From the NCBI GenBank assembly GCA_902582315.1, contig CACHRP010000003.1:1-64000 (forward strand): 64,000 nucleotides of DNA, read 5' to 3'. The position numbers and the translations under genes are program-made. Below are positions 28,347-38,851 of this stretch, piece by piece (positions within the stretch are counted from its first letter, which is position 1; each line of letters starts with the position of its first letter). The notes under the pieces are model-generated. The model was given only the letters and a program-made list of their open reading frames with translations, did not search any database and was not told the origin of the DNA. Source of the stretch: an uncultured Pelagibacteraceae bacterium. Lineage in GTDB: Bacteria > Pseudomonadota > Alphaproteobacteria > Pelagibacterales > Pelagibacteraceae.

Positions 28347-29374
28347 TATATTGATTCCTCAAGTTTTTTTGATAACTCTGCAATATTTTCTGGTGGCCAG
28401 TTTGGTATTTCCATACCCAAATATAGCGACATACCTGTTAAAACCTCTTTAATCTCATTTAGAGATTTTCTACCAAAGTTTGGTGTTCTTAACATTTCAC
28501 CTTCAGATTTTTGCACCAAATCGCCAATGTAAATTATATTATCATTCTTAAGGCAATTCATAGATCTTACCGAAAGTTCTAACTCATCAACTTTTCTTAG
28601 TAGATTTTTGTTGAATTCTGGTTCTGTAGGCTGCTCTCTAACAATAACCTCTTGAGGCTCATCAAAATTAACAAACATTCCCAATTGGTCTTGAAAAATT
28701 CTAGCAGCATATGCAACAGCATCTTCAGCAGAAATCGACCCGTTAGTTTCTACTTCCATTGTTAACTTATCATAGTCTAACGCTTTTCCTTCTCTGGCCG
28801 TACTTACTGAATAAGATACTCTTTTTACAGGGCTATAGAGAGAGTCAATAGGTATTAATCCTAGTGGAGGATCTTCAGGTTTGTTCATATCCGCAGAAAC
28901 ATATCCTTTCCCTGTTCCTACGTTCATTTCCATATGAAAATTAGTATTTTCATCTAGATTACATATTACAAGATCCGGATTTAATATTTCTATATCAGCA
29001 ACTTTGGATATATCTGAAGCTTTAATTTCACCGGGACCTTTAGCGTCCAATATTAATTTCTTTGTTCCTTCAGAATGATTTTTAAGAGCTAACGATTTTA
29101 CATTTAAAACAATATCAGTAACATCTTCTCTTACACCTTTTATTGAACTAAACTCGTGAAGAACTCCATCTATTTGAATTGAGGTAACTGCTGCACCTCT
29201 TATTGATGACAGCAAAATTCTTCTAAGTGAGTTTCCAAGTGTAAGTCCATAACCTTTCTCAAGCGGCTCAGCAGTGATCTTAGCAAATGATTTGTCATCA
29301 TTTAGTTTAATATCTAGTTTAGGTGGTTTAATTAATGATTTCCAGTTTTTAACATTTACATCTATACTCTCCAT
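28346..29374 (-). CDS. rpoA: DNA-directed RNA polymerase, alpha subunit
   Basis: Scaffold subunit of RNA polymerase; its dimer recruits beta and beta'. In 342 residues, the N-terminal domain has [16 protein letters not shown] (residues 42-57) and the C-terminal domain (about 260-325) has [16 protein letters not shown] and [16 protein letters not shown], the helix-hairpin-helix that binds UP-element DNA and activators. It sits between rpsK and rplQ, with one base of overlap to rplQ. Complete and canonical. Confidence 0.97.
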   Translation of the reverse strand: MESIDVNVKNWKSLIKPPKLDIKLNDDKSFAKITAEPLEKGYGLTLGNSLRRILLSSIRGAAVTSIQIDGVLHEFSSIKGVREDVTDIVLNVKSLALKNHSEGTKKLILDAKGPGEIKASDISKVADIEILNPDLVICNLDENTNFHMEMNVGTGKGYVSADMNKPEDPPLGLIPIDSLYSPVKRVSYSVSTAREGKALDYDKLTMEVETNGSISAEDAVAYAARIFQDQLGMFVNFDEPQEVIVREQPTEPEFNKNLLRKVDELELSVRSMNCLKNDNIIYIGDLVQKSEGEMLRTPNFGRKSLNEIKEVLTGMSLYLGMEIPNWPPENIAELSKKLEESI

Positions 29375-29809
29375 TTATACTCTCCTCTTTTTTGGTGGCC
29401 TTGTACCATTGTGTGGCAAAGGTGTTGTATCTTTTATTGATAAAATTTTGAAACCTCTAGCTTGTAAAGCTCTTAATGCTGTTTCTCTGCCAGAACCTGG
29501 TCCTTTAATTTCTACTGTTAAAGTTTTCATACCATATTCCAAGGCCTTTGCAGCAGCAGAATCTGCTGCGACTTGTGCTGCATATGGTGTAGATTTTCTT
29601 GAACCTTTAAAACCTTTTTGGCCTGCTGATGACCAAGAAACAATATTTCCACTAGTATCAGAAATTGATATAATAGTATTATTGAATGTTGACAATACGA
29701 ATGCCTTACCATTGACGATATTTTTCTTTACTTTCTTTTTTTTAGAATAAGTACTTTTCTTTATGGACTTAACTTCTTTTTCCTTTTGATCTTTTTTCTC
29801 TGAGCTCAT
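29375..29809 (-). CDS. rpsK: 30S ribosomal protein S11
   Basis: Small-subunit platform protein. The core has [20 protein letters not shown] and [12 protein letters not shown], and it ends in [15 protein letters not shown], the conserved C-terminus. At 144 residues it carries about 20 extra Lys-rich N-terminal residues compared with E. coli S11 (129). The stop abuts the rpoA start, and three bases separate it from rpsM. Confidence 0.96.
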   Translation of the reverse strand: MSSEKKDQKEKEVKSIKKSTYSKKKKVKKNIVNGKAFVLSTFNNTIISISDTSGNIVSWSSAGQKGFKGSRKSTPYAAQVAADSAAAKALEYGMKTLTVEIKGPGSGRETALRALQARGFKILSIKDTTPLPHNGTRPPKKRRV

Positions 29810-29812
29810 AAT

Positions 29813-30196
29813 TTATTTCTTCAAGGGTGTAAGTTTTTTTCCAGCTATAGCTATTGCTTTTCCTTTTCTTGTTCTAGCATTACATCTTGTTCTTTGACCT
29901 CTTACTGGTAGTTTTTTTTTGTGCCTTGAACCTCTGTAACAAGCTAAATCTATTAGTCTTTTTATACTTAAGGATGTTTCTCTTCTAAGATCACCTTCTA
30001 CAGTGAAATTTTTGTCAATGTATTCACGAATTTTTAAAATTTGATCATCAGATAATTCATTTACTCTTTTTGCTTTTGGAATTTCTAAATCCTTGCAAAT
30101 TCGCTTTGAAAATTTATCTCCTATTCCATGGATATAGGTAAGCCCTACCTGGACAATCTTATTTTGTGGTATGTTAACACCTGCAATACGAGCCAT
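29813..30196 (-). CDS. rpsM: 30S ribosomal protein S13
   Basis: Head protein of the small subunit contacting the P-site tRNA and the B1 bridges. [20 protein letters not shown] starts the protein; [19 protein letters not shown] and a basic tail with [11 protein letters not shown] complete the 127 residues. A strong promoter-like sequence lies in the 55 bases upstream, after adk, making this a likely secondary start for the alpha operon. rpmJ, often found just before it, is absent. Confidence 0.96.
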   Translation of the reverse strand: MARIAGVNIPQNKIVQVGLTYIHGIGDKFSKRICKDLEIPKAKRVNELSDDQILKIREYIDKNFTVEGDLRRETSLSIKRLIDLACYRGSRHKKKLPVRGQRTRCNARTRKGKAIAIAGKKLTPLKK

Positions 30197-30219
30197 ATAT
30201 AGTGATTAAAATTTAGCCT

Positions 30220-30247
30220 TTTATATAAGAAGATGTTTTAATGTCAA
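30220..30247 (-). promoter_or_regulatory. Promoter-like sequence upstream of rpsM
   Basis: On the minus strand, TTGACA (30247-30242) is followed after 16 bases by TATAAA (30225-30220), a near-consensus sigma-70 promoter in the 55-base gap between adk and rpsM. It would start a transcript about 15-20 bases upstream of rpsM for rpsM-rpsK-rpoA-rplQ. Seen as a motif match; activity is inferred. Confidence 0.6.
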
Positions 30248-30251
30248 TGTA

Positions 30252-30815
30252 TTAAACGTTAAGAATTCCCTCAATTTTCTTTGAAATATCAACTATTTTC
30301 ATAGATCCATCTATTTCATGAAAATTAGGGTTTTTTAAATAATAGTCTAAAACAGGTTTAGTGACCTTCATATAATTATCATATCTTTTTAGTATAGTCT
30401 CAGCATCATCGTCTGATCTTTTTTCCAAAACTTTTCTTTTTTCAATTCTTTTTACAATAGAATCCTTTTTTACATTTAAAAAAAAAATATGATCTATTTT
30501 TTGATTAGATCTATTAAGTAATTTTTCTAAGTTTTTAGCTTGATTAATAGTTCTCGGGTATCCATCGAAAATTAATTTATTTTTTTTGTCATTATCAAAT
30601 ACAATATTTTCAAGTAACTTATTAACTATTTGGTCATCGACAAATTTGCCTTCGTTCATATTATTGATAATTTTTTTTCCAATCTCAGTATTATTTTTGA
30701 TTTCGTCTCTTAACATGTCGCCAGTAGATACTTGAAAATTTTTTAGTTTACTTGCAAGATTTTTAGCTTGAGTACCTTTTCCGGCTCCAGGGGGACCAAA
30801 AATTATAATATTCAC
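30252..30815 (-). CDS. adk: Adenylate kinase
   Basis: Equilibrates ATP + AMP with 2 ADP. NIIIFGPPGAGKGTQAKNL is the P-loop, STGDMLRDEI and DGYPRTINQA the AMP-binding parts. The LID is the short form (KVLEKRSDDDAETILKRYDNY) without the zinc-binding insert, as in many alphaproteobacteria. A TTG at 30830 could add five residues, but it lies inside secY; the GTG at 30815, four bases after the secY stop, gives the standard MNII N-terminus and 187 residues. secY-adk-rpsM order is usual in this class. Confidence 0.95.
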   Translation of the reverse strand: MNIIIFGPPGAGKGTQAKNLASKLKNFQVSTGDMLRDEIKNNTEIGKKIINNMNEGKFVDDQIVNKLLENIVFDNDKKNKLIFDGYPRTINQAKNLEKLLNRSNQKIDHIFFLNVKKDSIVKRIEKRKVLEKRSDDDAETILKRYDNYMKVTKPVLDYYLKNPNFHEIDGSMKIVDISKKIEGILNV

Positions 30816-30819
30816 CTGA

Positions 30820-32100
30820 CTATTTACCAAATTTTGTTTTTTTAATTAATTGTTCATATTGAGAACTCATTAATCTAGTTTGAATTTGAGTTACCGTATC
30901 TATTGCTACTACTACAACGATTAAAATCGAAGTACCACCTAAATAAAATGGAATTGGATAATTTGCAATTAAAAATTCTGGCATTAAACAAACTAAAGTT
31001 AAATACAATGCACCAATGGTTGTAAGTTTTGTTAAAATATTATCTATGTACATAGCTGTACTTTCGCCTGGTCTTATTCCTGGTATAAATCCTCCATATT
31101 TTCTTAAATTTTCTGCTGTCTCATTTGGATTAAAAACTATTGAAGTATAAAAAAAAGTAAAAAAAATTATTCCTGAAGCATATAACAACATATAAAGAGG
31201 CTGTCCTTGTGAGAAAAAAGATGAAATATTTAAAAAAGTTTCATTTTCAGAAATACTAAAATTAGAAAATGTTACAGGTAACAATAGTAAAGCAGAAGCA
31301 AATATGGCAGGAATTACACCGGCAGCATTTATTTTTAATGGAAGATGTGAAGAGTCACCACCATACATTTTATTTCCCATTTGTCTTTTCGGATAATTTA
31401 TTAAAATTTTTCTTAAAGCTCTTTCCATAAATACTATGAACATAATAGTGGCTACGAGCAGTATTAATATCATAAATATCATAAATCCAGATATTGCCCC
31501 TGTTTTTCCTAGTTCGAAGGTAGTTACTAGTGCCCTAGGTATTTCAGCAACAATACCTGAGAAAATAATTAATGAGATACCATTTCCAATTCCTCTTTGA
31601 GTAATTTGTTCACCAAGCCACATTAAAAATATTGTTCCTGCAACTATAGTTGTGACTGTTGATATTTTAAAAAAAATTCCAGGATTTATTACTAAATTTG
31701 CTGAAGATTCTAAACCAACAGCTAAACCATACCCTTGTATTGTTCCAAGTAATACAGTTCCGTATCTAGTAATTTGTGTAATTTTTTTTCTTCCAATTTC
31801 ACCTTGATTTTTTAAATTCTTAAAGTAATCCGAGACTCCTGTTAATAATTGAACTATAATTGAAGAAGAAATATATGGCATTATTCCTAAAGCAAATATT
31901 GCCATTCTACTAACAGCTCCGCCCGCGAATACATTGAACATTCCTAGCAAACCCTTTTGGTTTCCTTCCATCATTATCTGTAACTGCTCTGGATCAATTC
32001 CTGGCAATGGGACGAAAGTGCCTAGTCTATATATTGATAAAATAAAGATTGTGAATAAAATTCTATTTCTTAAATCGTTTGAAGAAGTACTTGAGCTCAT
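30820..32100 (-). CDS. secY: Protein translocase subunit SecY
   Basis: Channel subunit of the Sec translocon in the inner membrane. The 426 residues form ten hydrophobic segments: FVPLPGIDPEQLQ near the N-terminus, GVSDYFKNLKNQGEIGRKKI in the first cytoplasmic loop, then GIGNGISLIIFSGI and PYISSSIIVQLL. Cytosolic loop residues MERALRKILINYPKRQ are the ribosome/SecA contact. The start overlaps the rplO stop by one base (TAATG). Its partner secE is encoded at 54731-54922. Confidence 0.96.
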   Translation of the reverse strand: MSSSTSSNDLRNRILFTIFILSIYRLGTFVPLPGIDPEQLQIMMEGNQKGLLGMFNVFAGGAVSRMAIFALGIMPYISSSIIVQLLTGVSDYFKNLKNQGEIGRKKITQITRYGTVLLGTIQGYGLAVGLESSANLVINPGIFFKISTVTTIVAGTIFLMWLGEQITQRGIGNGISLIIFSGIVAEIPRALVTTFELGKTGAISGFMIFMILILLVATIMFIVFMERALRKILINYPKRQMGNKMYGGDSSHLPLKINAAGVIPAIFASALLLLPVTFSNFSISENETFLNISSFFSQGQPLYMLLYASGIIFFTFFYTSIVFNPNETAENLRKYGGFIPGIRPGESTAMYIDNILTKLTTIGALYLTLVCLMPEFLIANYPIPFYLGGTSILIVVVVAIDTVTQIQTRLMSSQYEQLIKKTKFGK

Positions 32101-32552
32101 TAATTATTTTTAATTTTAATAGTACTTCCGTTTTTAGATAATTTTTCTTTGACTGATTTTGATATAAAATCAACCTCAAGATTCACTTTATCTTTAAGGT
32201 CTCCATTTCCTAATATTTTGATTTTTTTAATTTTTTTATTAATTAATTTTAATTTTTTAAGAAGTGATAAGTCAATTTTATCTGAATTTTTAATTTTTTT
32301 TGTGTCAATTAATTTTTGAATATTCTCTAAATTTAAAACAGCAACAATATTATTTTTAATCGGGTTAAAACCTCTTTTTGGTAATCTTCTATAAAGTGGC
32401 ATTTGCCCACCCTCAAAACTTTTTATCGCGACACCTCTTCTTGATTTTTGGCCTTTGTGACCTCTGCCAGAAGTTTTTCCTTTACCAGATCCTATGCCTC
32501 TACCTGGTCTAATTTTTTTTTCTTTTACAGAGTTTGTTGAATTTAAATTCAT
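32100..32552 (-). CDS. rplO: 50S ribosomal protein L15
   Basis: Late-assembly large-subunit protein. [20 protein letters not shown] and [20 protein letters not shown] are the L15 hallmarks; a Lys/Ile-rich C-terminal half follows. The ATG at 32552, one base after the rpsE stop and preceded by GAGGA, is preferred over 32570, which lies inside rpsE; the product is then 150 residues. rpmD (L30), usually between rpsE and rplO, is missing. Confidence 0.95.
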   Translation of the reverse strand: MNLNSTNSVKEKKIRPGRGIGSGKGKTSGRGHKGQKSRRGVAIKSFEGGQMPLYRRLPKRGFNPIKNNIVAVLNLENIQKLIDTKKIKNSDKIDLSLLKKLKLINKKIKKIKILGNGDLKDKVNLEVDFISKSVKEKLSKNGSTIKIKNN

Positions 32553-32553
32553 T

Positions 32554-33054
32554 TTATCCTCTTTTTTCAATTATTTCTGAAATTTTTTTGTTTCTTATGT
32601 TTGAGATCTGTTTAGGTGAAGTTTGTTTCAGTAAAGCTTTCATACACGCTCTTATAACGTTATGTGGATTTGCAGTACCTAAAGATTTAGCTACAATATC
32701 TTTTATACCCAAAACTTCACATACGGCTCGAACAGGGCCACCAGCAATTATTCCTGTCCCTTTTGGTGCGGACCTTAATTTAATTTTACCAGCTCCATCT
32801 TTACCAAATATATCATGATGGATAGTTCGACCTTCTCTTAGAGGTATCTGGATTAAATTTCTTCTTGCTAGTTCATTTGCCTTTTTAATTGCATCTGGAA
32901 CTTGTTTAGCTTTTGCATGGGCAACCCCAATTTTACCATTTTGATTGCCAACAACTACTAATGCTGAAAAGCCAAATCTTCTTCCTCCTTTCACAACTTT
33001 AGTAATTCTGTTAATGTGAACTAATTTTTCTACAAAATCTGTATTTTTTTCCAT
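32554..33054 (-). CDS. rpsE: 30S ribosomal protein S5
   Basis: Small-subunit protein at the mRNA entry and decoding region. It has [20 protein letters not shown] (17-36) and [13 protein letters not shown] with [10 protein letters not shown] in the C-terminal domain. 166 residues, normal. The stop is one base from the rplO start, leaving no room for rpmD. Confidence 0.96.
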   Translation of the reverse strand: MEKNTDFVEKLVHINRITKVVKGGRRFGFSALVVVGNQNGKIGVAHAKAKQVPDAIKKANELARRNLIQIPLREGRTIHHDIFGKDGAGKIKLRSAPKGTGIIAGGPVRAVCEVLGIKDIVAKSLGTANPHNVIRACMKALLKQTSPKQISNIRNKKISEIIEKRG

Positions 33055-33056
33055 AA

Positions 33057-33410
33057 TTAAAATTTCATTCCGTTTTTTCTTAATGTTTCAGCAAAGATTT
33101 TTACCCTTCCATGATATTTGTAAATACCTCTATCAAAATAGATTTTTGTTATATTTTTTTCTTGAGCTTTTTTTGCAAGTTTTTCTGCAACAAGAACAGA
33201 AATATCAGTTTTATTTTTTTTTATTGATTTCAAATCTTTTTCATTTGAGGATGCAGATAGTATGGTAGCCTGATTTTTGTCATCAATAATTTGAGCTGAA
33301 ATATTTTTAGTTGACCTGCTAATTGACAATCTCAGTCTTTCATTGCTCGAGATTTTTTTTAGCTTATTTCTAACTCTAAATTTTCTTCTGATTTCTGCTG
33401 TTAGTTTCAT
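33057..33410 (-). CDS. rplR: 50S ribosomal protein L18
   Basis: Binds 5S rRNA in the central protuberance. 117 residues with the basic start [31 protein letters not shown], and the C-terminal [20 protein letters not shown] motif that is strongly conserved in L18. Two bases separate it from rpsE and one overlaps rplF. Confidence 0.96.
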   Translation of the reverse strand: MKLTAEIRRKFRVRNKLKKISSNERLRLSISRSTKNISAQIIDDKNQATILSASSNEKDLKSIKKNKTDISVLVAEKLAKKAQEKNITKIYFDRGIYKYHGRVKIFAETLRKNGMKF

Positions 33411-33949
33411 TATTTCTTTTTACCCTCTTTTCTTAAAATATATTGTCCCTTCTCTTTTATTCCTTTTCCTTTGTATGGTTCTGGCGGTCTAAACGATTTT
33501 ATTTTTGAAGCAACCATGCCAACTTCTTGCTTGTCAATACCACTAATTTTTATTGTTGTTTGTTTTTCAACGGCTATTTTAATATTTTTAGGGATATCAA
33601 AATTAATATCATGACTAAATCCTAATTGTAAATTTAATTGAGTGCCTTTTAAAGCGGCTCTATAACCTACTCCAACTAGCTCAAGGATTTTTTCATACCC
33701 TTTTTCTGCACCAATAATTGCATTATTTAATAAACTTCTGTTCATTCCCCACAACCTTTTTGAGTCTTGATCGTTTTTCTTTGGTTTTATAGAAATAGTT
33801 TTACCTTCATCAATTTTTAAATCAAAATTATCTATATCTATCGGTAAAGTTTTTTTACCAAAAGGACCTTCGACATTTAAAATATTGCCTGACAAAGCTA
33901 CTTTAACTTTTTCAGGAATAGATATGCTTATTTTACCGATTTTAGACAT
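33410..33949 (-). CDS. rplF: 50S ribosomal protein L6
   Basis: Large-subunit protein near the factor-binding site. 179 residues in two related domains; the second carries the signature [16 protein letters not shown] near the C-terminus, and [20 protein letters not shown] links the domains. Overlaps by one base with both rpsH and rplR, consistent with coupled translation. Confidence 0.96.
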   Translation of the reverse strand: MSKIGKISISIPEKVKVALSGNILNVEGPFGKKTLPIDIDNFDLKIDEGKTISIKPKKNDQDSKRLWGMNRSLLNNAIIGAEKGYEKILELVGVGYRAALKGTQLNLQLGFSHDINFDIPKNIKIAVEKQTTIKISGIDKQEVGMVASKIKSFRPPEPYKGKGIKEKGQYILRKEGKKK

Positions 33950-34344
33950 TAAAATACCTTACAAATTATTTCACCACCAATTTTTTGTTTTCTCGCATTT
34001 ACATCTGTCATAACACCTTTTGGAGTAGATATAATTGCAATTCCTAGACCATTATTAATTTTTGGCAAACTTTCAGCGCTTGAAAAAATTCGTCTACCAG
34101 GTTTTGAAACTCTCTCTATAGAATTAATTACAGGGTTGCCAAAATTATATTTAAGTACAATAACCAGATTTTGTTTTTTATCATTTTCTTCTACTTTATA
34201 GTCGATTATAAACCCTTCTTCTTTCAAAACTGCTGCAATTTTAGTTTTGAATTTAGATGACGGCATTTTAACTTCTTTCTGACTTCTAATTTGAGAATTT
34301 TTAATTCTCGCTAACATATCTCCTATAGGGTCACTTAAGCTCAT
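33949..34344 (-). CDS. rpsH: 30S ribosomal protein S8
   Basis: Binds the central domain of 16S rRNA, and in E. coli also represses the spc mRNA. SLSDPIGDMLARIKNSQIR opens the 131 residues; SKPGRRIFSS and the C-terminal GLGIAIISTPKGVMTD motif are standard. A GGAGGA ribosome binding site precedes the ATG. 12 bases follow the rpsN stop. Confidence 0.96.
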   Translation of the reverse strand: MSLSDPIGDMLARIKNSQIRSQKEVKMPSSKFKTKIAAVLKEEGFIIDYKVEENDKKQNLVIVLKYNFGNPVINSIERVSKPGRRIFSSAESLPKINNGLGIAIISTPKGVMTDVNARKQKIGGEIICKVF

Positions 34345-34356
34345 AAATATTCCTCC

Positions 34357-34662
34357 TTACCAACTAGATTTAACCATACCTGGAATTTTACCCTCAAGTC
34401 CAAGTTTTCTTAATGCTATTCTTGATATTTTTAATTTTCTATACACACCATGAGGTCTACCAGTGATTTGGCACCTGTTCATTACTCTTACTTTGGCAGA
34501 ATTTCTGGGTAATTTTGAAAGTTTTTGTTGTGCTTTAAACCTTTCTTCCAAAGAAAGTTTTTTGTTCATTATAATCTTTTTCAATTTTAGTCTTTTTTTA
34601 TAAAACTTGTTAGAAAGTTTTATTCTCTTATTATTCTTATTTATTGCACTAAGTTTTGCCAT
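34357..34662 (-). CDS. rpsN: 30S ribosomal protein S14
   Basis: Head protein of the small subunit. 101 residues: the long, zinc-free form found in proteobacteria. [20 protein letters not shown] contains a single Cys where the short form would have zinc-binding pairs; the end [11 protein letters not shown] is the usual terminus. It follows rplE after a 34-base gap that includes an AGGAG site. Confidence 0.96.
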   Translation of the reverse strand: MAKLSAINKNNKRIKLSNKFYKKRLKLKKIIMNKKLSLEERFKAQQKLSKLPRNSAKVRVMNRCQITGRPHGVYRKLKISRIALRKLGLEGKIPGMVKSSW

Positions 34663-34696
34663 TCTTTAATTACTCCTTTCGCTTTTAAATGGAAAA

Positions 34697-35221
34697 TTAA
34701 GTTTTTTTAAGTAATTCCAAACTATGTTCTTTTTTATTAGATGATATAATAATTGAAATATCTAAACCCCTAATTTTTTCGACTTTATCAAAATTAACCT
34801 CAGGAAATATTATATGCTCTTTTACTCCAAAAGTATAATTTCCAAATTTGTCAAAACCTTTTAATGGGAGTCCTCTAAAGTCTTTAATTCTTGGTAGGGC
34901 AATATTAACCAGTCTATCCACAAATTCATACATTTTATCTTTTCTAAGTGTAACTTTTAGTCCAGCATTAGAGTTTTTTCTGGTTTTAAAATTAGATATA
35001 GATTTTTTAAATTTGGTAATAACTGGTTTTTGACCTGCTATTTTACCAAGATCCTCTTCACATGATTTTAAAATTTTATTGTCGTTTCCATCTACTCCAA
35101 GCCCCATATTAATTACAACTTTCTTTATTTCTGGTGCCATTAATATATTTTTAAGACCAAACTGATTTTTTAAATCTGTTTGGATGCTATTTCTATATAA
35201 TTCTTTCAATCTTGGTATCAT
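34697..35221 (-). CDS. rplE: 50S ribosomal protein L5
   Basis: Binds 5S rRNA and contacts P-site t[31 protein letters not shown] and [20 protein letters not shown] are conserved, as is [15 protein letters not shown]. 174 residues, slightly short at the C-terminus. The start overlaps the rplX stop as ATGA. Confidence 0.95.
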   Translation of the reverse strand: MIPRLKELYRNSIQTDLKNQFGLKNILMAPEIKKVVINMGLGVDGNDNKILKSCEEDLGKIAGQKPVITKFKKSISNFKTRKNSNAGLKVTLRKDKMYEFVDRLVNIALPRIKDFRGLPLKGFDKFGNYTFGVKEHIIFPEVNFDKVEKIRGLDISIIISSNKKEHSLELLKKT

Positions 35222-35466
35222 TTTTTAGCTTTTTCTTTTTTATTTTTTTTTTCACCTACCAAAGCTAAATTTGAGATATTTATAAAATTTTCTTTTTCGA
35301 AAATCCCACCTTTTTTTTCTTTAGTAGTTTTAATATGCTTTTTTATTAAATTTAGACCTTTTACTTTTGCTCTAAATTCTGGTCGATTAATCTCTATTAT
35401 TTCACCTTCTTTATTTTTGTCTTTACCGACTAAAATTTTTACTTTACTTCCTTTTGTTATGTTCAT
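35218..35466 (-). CDS. rplX: 50S ribosomal protein L24, short form
   Basis: Early assembly protein near the tunnel exit. The KOW motif region [20 protein letters not shown] (5-24) and [20 protein letters not shown] identify it. At 82 residues it is about 20 shorter than E. coli L24, with a Lys-rich end replacing the usual C-terminal strands. Overlaps rplE by four bases and rplN by one. Confidence 0.94.
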   Translation of the reverse strand: MNITKGSKVKILVGKDKNKEGEIIEINRPEFRAKVKGLNLIKKHIKTTKEKKGGIFEKENFINISNLALVGEKKNKKEKAKK

Positions 35467-35834
35467 TATAAGACCTCCGGTGCGAGTGATATAATTTTCA
35501 TCTGACCTCTACTTCTTAATTCTCTAGTGACTGGTCCAAAAATTCTAGTTCCAACAGGTTCACCTTTATCATCAACTAATACTGCAGCATTGTTGTCAAA
35601 TTTTACTTTAGATCCGTCATCTCTATGAATACCTTTTTTTACTCTTACAACTACCGCTTTATGAACAGAACCTTTTTTTACTTTCCCTTTAGGAATTGCC
35701 TCCTTGACGGCAATCACAATAGTGTCACCTATACTTGCATATCTTCTTTTAGAGCCTCCAAGAACCTTAATACACTCTATTCTTTTTGCGCCCGTATTAT
35801 CAGCTACTAATAGTTCTGTTTGAATTTGTATCAT
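35466..35834 (-). CDS. rplN: 50S ribosomal protein L14
   Basis: Large-subunit protein at the 30S interface. 122 residues, highly conserved: [40 protein letters not shown] and [20 protein letters not shown], ending LAPEVL. Its start overlaps the rpsQ stop by four bases. Confidence 0.97.
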   Translation of the reverse strand: MIQIQTELLVADNTGAKRIECIKVLGGSKRRYASIGDTIVIAVKEAIPKGKVKKGSVHKAVVVRVKKGIHRDDGSKVKFDNNAAVLVDDKGEPVGTRIFGPVTRELRSRGQMKIISLAPEVL

Positions 35835-36067
35835 CTCTTATCCTCCAAAACTTCAAATTTCTTATTTTTTGAATGTGGTTTACATTCAATAATCGATACT
35901 TTGTCACCAATTTTAAATTTATTATTTTCATCATGAGCACTGTACTTTTTTTTACTTTTGACAACTTTTTTAAAAAGTGGATGTTGATACTTTCTTTCAA
36001 TCACAACTTTTATAGTTTTATTCTCTTTGTCGCTTACAACTATACCATGTAATATTTTTTTAGGCAT
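35831..36067 (-). CDS. rpsQ: 30S ribosomal protein S17
   Basis: Early-binding small-subunit protein. [20 protein letters not shown] starts the OB fold, with [11 protein letters not shown] and [15 protein letters not shown]. The ATG at 36067 with AGGAAG a few bases upstream is preferred to a TTG at 36082; the product is 78 residues and overlaps rpmC by eight bases. Confidence 0.95.
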   Translation of the reverse strand: MPKKILHGIVVSDKENKTIKVVIERKYQHPLFKKVVKSKKKYSAHDENNKFKIGDKVSIIECKPHSKNKKFEVLEDKR

Positions 36068-36251
36068 TTGGCTTCCTATCAATTATAGTTTTTAATCTAG
36101 CAATATTTTTTTTAGTTTCATTTATTTTAGATGGATTAGTAAGTTGGCCGTTTACTTTTTGAAATCTAAAATTAAATAAATCTTTTTTGAATTTATCTAA
36201 ATCTTTTAAAGCTTGTTCTTTTGTCAATTTCTTGGCTTCTTTTTTTTTCAT
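36060..36251 (-). CDS. rpmC: 50S ribosomal protein L29
   Basis: Small two-helix protein at the tunnel exit and SRP/trigger factor docking site. 63 residues with ALKDLDKFKKDLFNFRFQKV and NPSKINETKKNIARLKTII, the L29 pattern. It overlaps the rplP stop by one base and the rpsQ start by eight. Confidence 0.95.
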   Translation of the reverse strand: MKKKEAKKLTKEQALKDLDKFKKDLFNFRFQKVNGQLTNPSKINETKKNIARLKTIIDRKPNA

Positions 36252-36661
36252 TATGCGAACCTTTTAATAAATTTCGTTTTAATAGGTAATTTAGCAGAAG
36301 CTTTATATAATGCTTCTTTAGCTATTTGCTCAGACACTCCATCTACTTCAAAAAGTATCCTTCCTGGTTTAACTCTACATGCCCAAAATTCAGGAGATCC
36401 TTTTCCTTTACCCATTCTTACCTCTGTTGGTTTTTTTGACACTGGGATGTTAGGAAATACTCTTGTCCATACTCTGCCTTGTCTTTTCATGTGCCTTGTC
36501 AAAGCTACTCTTGCAGCCTCAATTTGTTTTGATATGACTCTTTCTGGTGACATGGCCTTTAATCCATAAGATCCGTAATTCATAAAATTACATCTTGAGG
36601 CGTTACCATGTATTCTACCTTTGTGAGCTTTTCTAAATTTTGTTCTTGTCGGTTGTAACAT
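36251..36661 (-). CDS. rplP: 50S ribosomal protein L16
   Basis: Contacts A- and P-site tRNA on the large subunit. [40 protein letters not shown] and [20 protein letters not shown] are fully typical; 136 residues. Two bases separate it from the rpsC stop. Confidence 0.97.
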   Translation of the reverse strand: MLQPTRTKFRKAHKGRIHGNASRCNFMNYGSYGLKAMSPERVISKQIEAARVALTRHMKRQGRVWTRVFPNIPVSKKPTEVRMGKGKGSPEFWACRVKPGRILFEVDGVSEQIAKEALYKASAKLPIKTKFIKRFA

Positions 36662-36663
36662 AA

Positions 36664-37323
36664 TTATTTTTTATTCGTCTCCTGGCTAAATTCTTTTGAG
36701 AATATCTCTCCTTTATAAATCCAAACTTTTATTCCAATTATCCCATATGTAGTTAGGGCTTCTGCCTCAGCGTAATCAATGTCGGCTCTTAATGTATGAG
36801 AAGGAATACTTCCATCTCTTAACCATTCGGTCCTTGCTATTTCATTTCCACCTAGTCTACCACTTACAGAAACTTTGATACCTTTTGCTCCAAGTCTTAA
36901 AGCTGACTGCATAGATCTTTTCATAGCTCTTCTATATGAAACTCTTTTAACGAGTTGTTGAGCAATGTTTTCTGCAACGAGATAACTGTTAGTCTCTGGT
37001 TTTTTTACCTCTTTAATATTTAGATTAACTTCATTAGTTGTGAGTGCAGATAGTTTGTTTTTAATTTTTTCAATGTCACTACCTTTTTTTCCTATTACAA
37101 AACCTGGTCTAGAAGTATAAATTGTAACAAAGCACTTTTTGGATGTTCTTTCTATCATGACTTTAGATACACCTGAATTAATTACATTTCTCTTGATATA
37201 TTCTCTTATTTTAAAATCTTCTATAAGAAAATTTCCAAAATCTTTTTTTTTTGCGTACCAGACCGAGTCCCAACCTCTATTAATACCAAGTCTTAAACCA
37301 ACTGGATTAACTTTTTGTCCCAT
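36664..37323 (-). CDS. rpsC: 30S ribosomal protein S3
   Basis: Small-subunit head protein forming the mRNA entry tunnel with S4 and S5. 219 residues: [20 protein letters not shown], the KH-domain motif [17 protein letters not shown] and [20 protein letters not shown]. The start overlaps the rplV 3' end by 17 bases, a larger overlap than elsewhere in the run. Confidence 0.97.
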   Translation of the reverse strand: MGQKVNPVGLRLGINRGWDSVWYAKKKDFGNFLIEDFKIREYIKRNVINSGVSKVMIERTSKKCFVTIYTSRPGFVIGKKGSDIEKIKNKLSALTTNEVNLNIKEVKKPETNSYLVAENIAQQLVKRVSYRRAMKRSMQSALRLGAKGIKVSVSGRLGGNEIARTEWLRDGSIPSHTLRADIDYAEAEALTTYGIIGIKVWIYKGEIFSKEFSQETNKK

Positions 37324-37699
37324 GTTTCTCCTCTATTTTTTTTGCCTCAGTTAAAATAATTGTTAAATTTGAGTAAGGTTTTTTAATTGGTGCAGCTCTA
37401 CCTTTGGCTCTAGCTCTAAACCTTTTCATTACAACTTGTTTTCCGCAGAAGGCCTCTTTAACAACAAGTTTATCAATATCATACTGAAAATTATTCTCTG
37501 CATTTGCTATTGCTGAGGATAATGTTTTTTTTACATCATTTGAAATTCTTTTATCAGAAAATGATAAATCTCTAACAGCAACATCAACCTTCTTGCCAAC
37601 TATTGATCTTAAAATTGGTTTTAGTTTTCTTGTACTAGACCTTACGTTTTTATTTATGGATTTTACAATTTTTTCTGTTTTATTATCTTTTTTTGACAT
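37307..37699 (-). CDS. rplV: 50S ribosomal protein L22
   Basis: Lines the peptide exit tunnel. 130 residues with an N-terminal Lys/Asn-rich extension; core motifs [28 protein letters not shown] and the extended hairpin [15 protein letters not shown], which reaches the tunnel. Two bases follow the rpsS stop. Confidence 0.95.
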   Translation of the reverse strand: MSKKDNKTEKIVKSINKNVRSSTRKLKPILRSIVGKKVDVAVRDLSFSDKRISNDVKKTLSSAIANAENNFQYDIDKLVVKEAFCGKQVVMKRFRARAKGRAAPIKKPYSNLTIILTEAKKIEEKHGTKS

Positions 37700-37701
37700 T
37701 C

Positions 37702-38010
37702 TTATTTTTTCACCTCTGATTTTGTGTCTGCACCTTCTTTAGCTTTTTTATCTGCTGGTGTGTGACCAAAAAACTGTCTTGTTGGTGCGAATTCACCAAA
37801 CTTATGTCCTACCATATCTTCTGATACTGTAATTGGAATAAACTTTTTTCCATTATAAATTAAAAAGCTAATACCAACAAAATCTGGGATAATTGTTGAT
37901 TTCCTTGACCAAATTTTTATTGGCTTTTTGTTTGGATCATTTTTTTGTTTATCAACTTTTTTGATAACACTTTCCTCTACAAAGGGTCCTTTCCAAATTG
38001 ATCGTGCCAT
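37702..38010 (-). CDS. rpsS: 30S ribosomal protein S19
   Basis: Head protein making the A-site finger and B1 bridge contacts. [33 protein letters not shown] and [17 protein letters not shown] identify it; 102 residues with a charged tail. Two bases after rplB. Confidence 0.97.
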   Translation of the reverse strand: MARSIWKGPFVEESVIKKVDKQKNDPNKKPIKIWSRKSTIIPDFVGISFLIYNGKKFIPITVSEDMVGHKFGEFAPTRQFFGHTPADKKAKEGADTKSEVKK

Positions 38011-38012
38011 AT

Positions 38013-38849
38013 CTACCTATTTTTCTTTTTCCTTCTTCTTGAGACTATAAATTTATCGGTTCGTTTATTGTCTCTGGTTTTTAATCCTTTTGCTGATTGT
38101 CCTGTTGGTGATACAGGATGTCTTCCACCGGCTGACTTACCTTCACCACCACCATGTGGATGATCTACAGGATTTTTTACAACACCTCTTGTATGAGGTC
38201 TAATTCCTAACCATCTAGATCTACCAGCTTTTCCAATTTTTATATTTTTTTGATCAGGATTGGACAGAACTCCTATTGTTGCCATACATCTTGAATTTAT
38301 CTTTCTTACTTCTCCTGAGGTCATTTTCACTAAGGAATAATTTCCATCTACGCCAGATACCGTAACTGATGTTCCAGCCGATCTTGCAATTTTGCCGCCT
38401 GCTCCAGGCTGCAATTCAACATTATGTATTTCAATACCAGTAGGTATTTCATGCAAAGGCATACAATTACCAACTTTAATTTCTATATTTGATCCATTCT
38501 GTACTTTATCTCCTACTTTAATTTTTTGGGGAGCTAAATAATAAAATTTTTTACCGTCTTCAAACTTAACCAACATGATATGGCAAGATCTATTTGGATC
38601 ATATTCTATACGTTCTACCTCGGCAGCAGAATCGAACTTTCTTCTGTAAAAATCTACATTTCTATATTTTTGTTTATGTCCACCGCCATGATTTCTTGAA
38701 GTTATTCTACCAAGATTATTTCTACCTTTAGAAGAGTTATTAACAGATGTAAGCGGTTTAAAGGGTTTTCCTTTCCATAAACCTGTTCGATCAATCAAAA
38801 CTGTCCCTCTTGTAGTTTTTGTATATGGTTTAAAAGATTTTAGTGCCAT
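38013..38849 (-). CDS. rplB: 50S ribosomal protein L2
   Basis: Primary 23S rRNA-binding protein near the peptidyl transferase centre. 278 residues: [37 protein letters not shown], and the signature [19 protein letters not shown] with the conserved His near the active site. Complete. Confidence 0.97.
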   Translation of the reverse strand: MALKSFKPYTKTTRGTVLIDRTGLWKGKPFKPLTSVNNSSKGRNNLGRITSRNHGGGHKQKYRNVDFYRRKFDSAAEVERIEYDPNRSCHIMLVKFEDGKKFYYLAPQKIKVGDKVQNGSNIEIKVGNCMPLHEIPTGIEIHNVELQPGAGGKIARSAGTSVTVSGVDGNYSLVKMTSGEVRKINSRCMATIGVLSNPDQKNIKIGKAGRSRWLGIRPHTRGVVKNPVDHPHGGGEGKSAGGRHPVSPTGQSAKGLKTRDNKRTDKFIVSRRRKKKNR

Positions 38850-38851
38850 GA

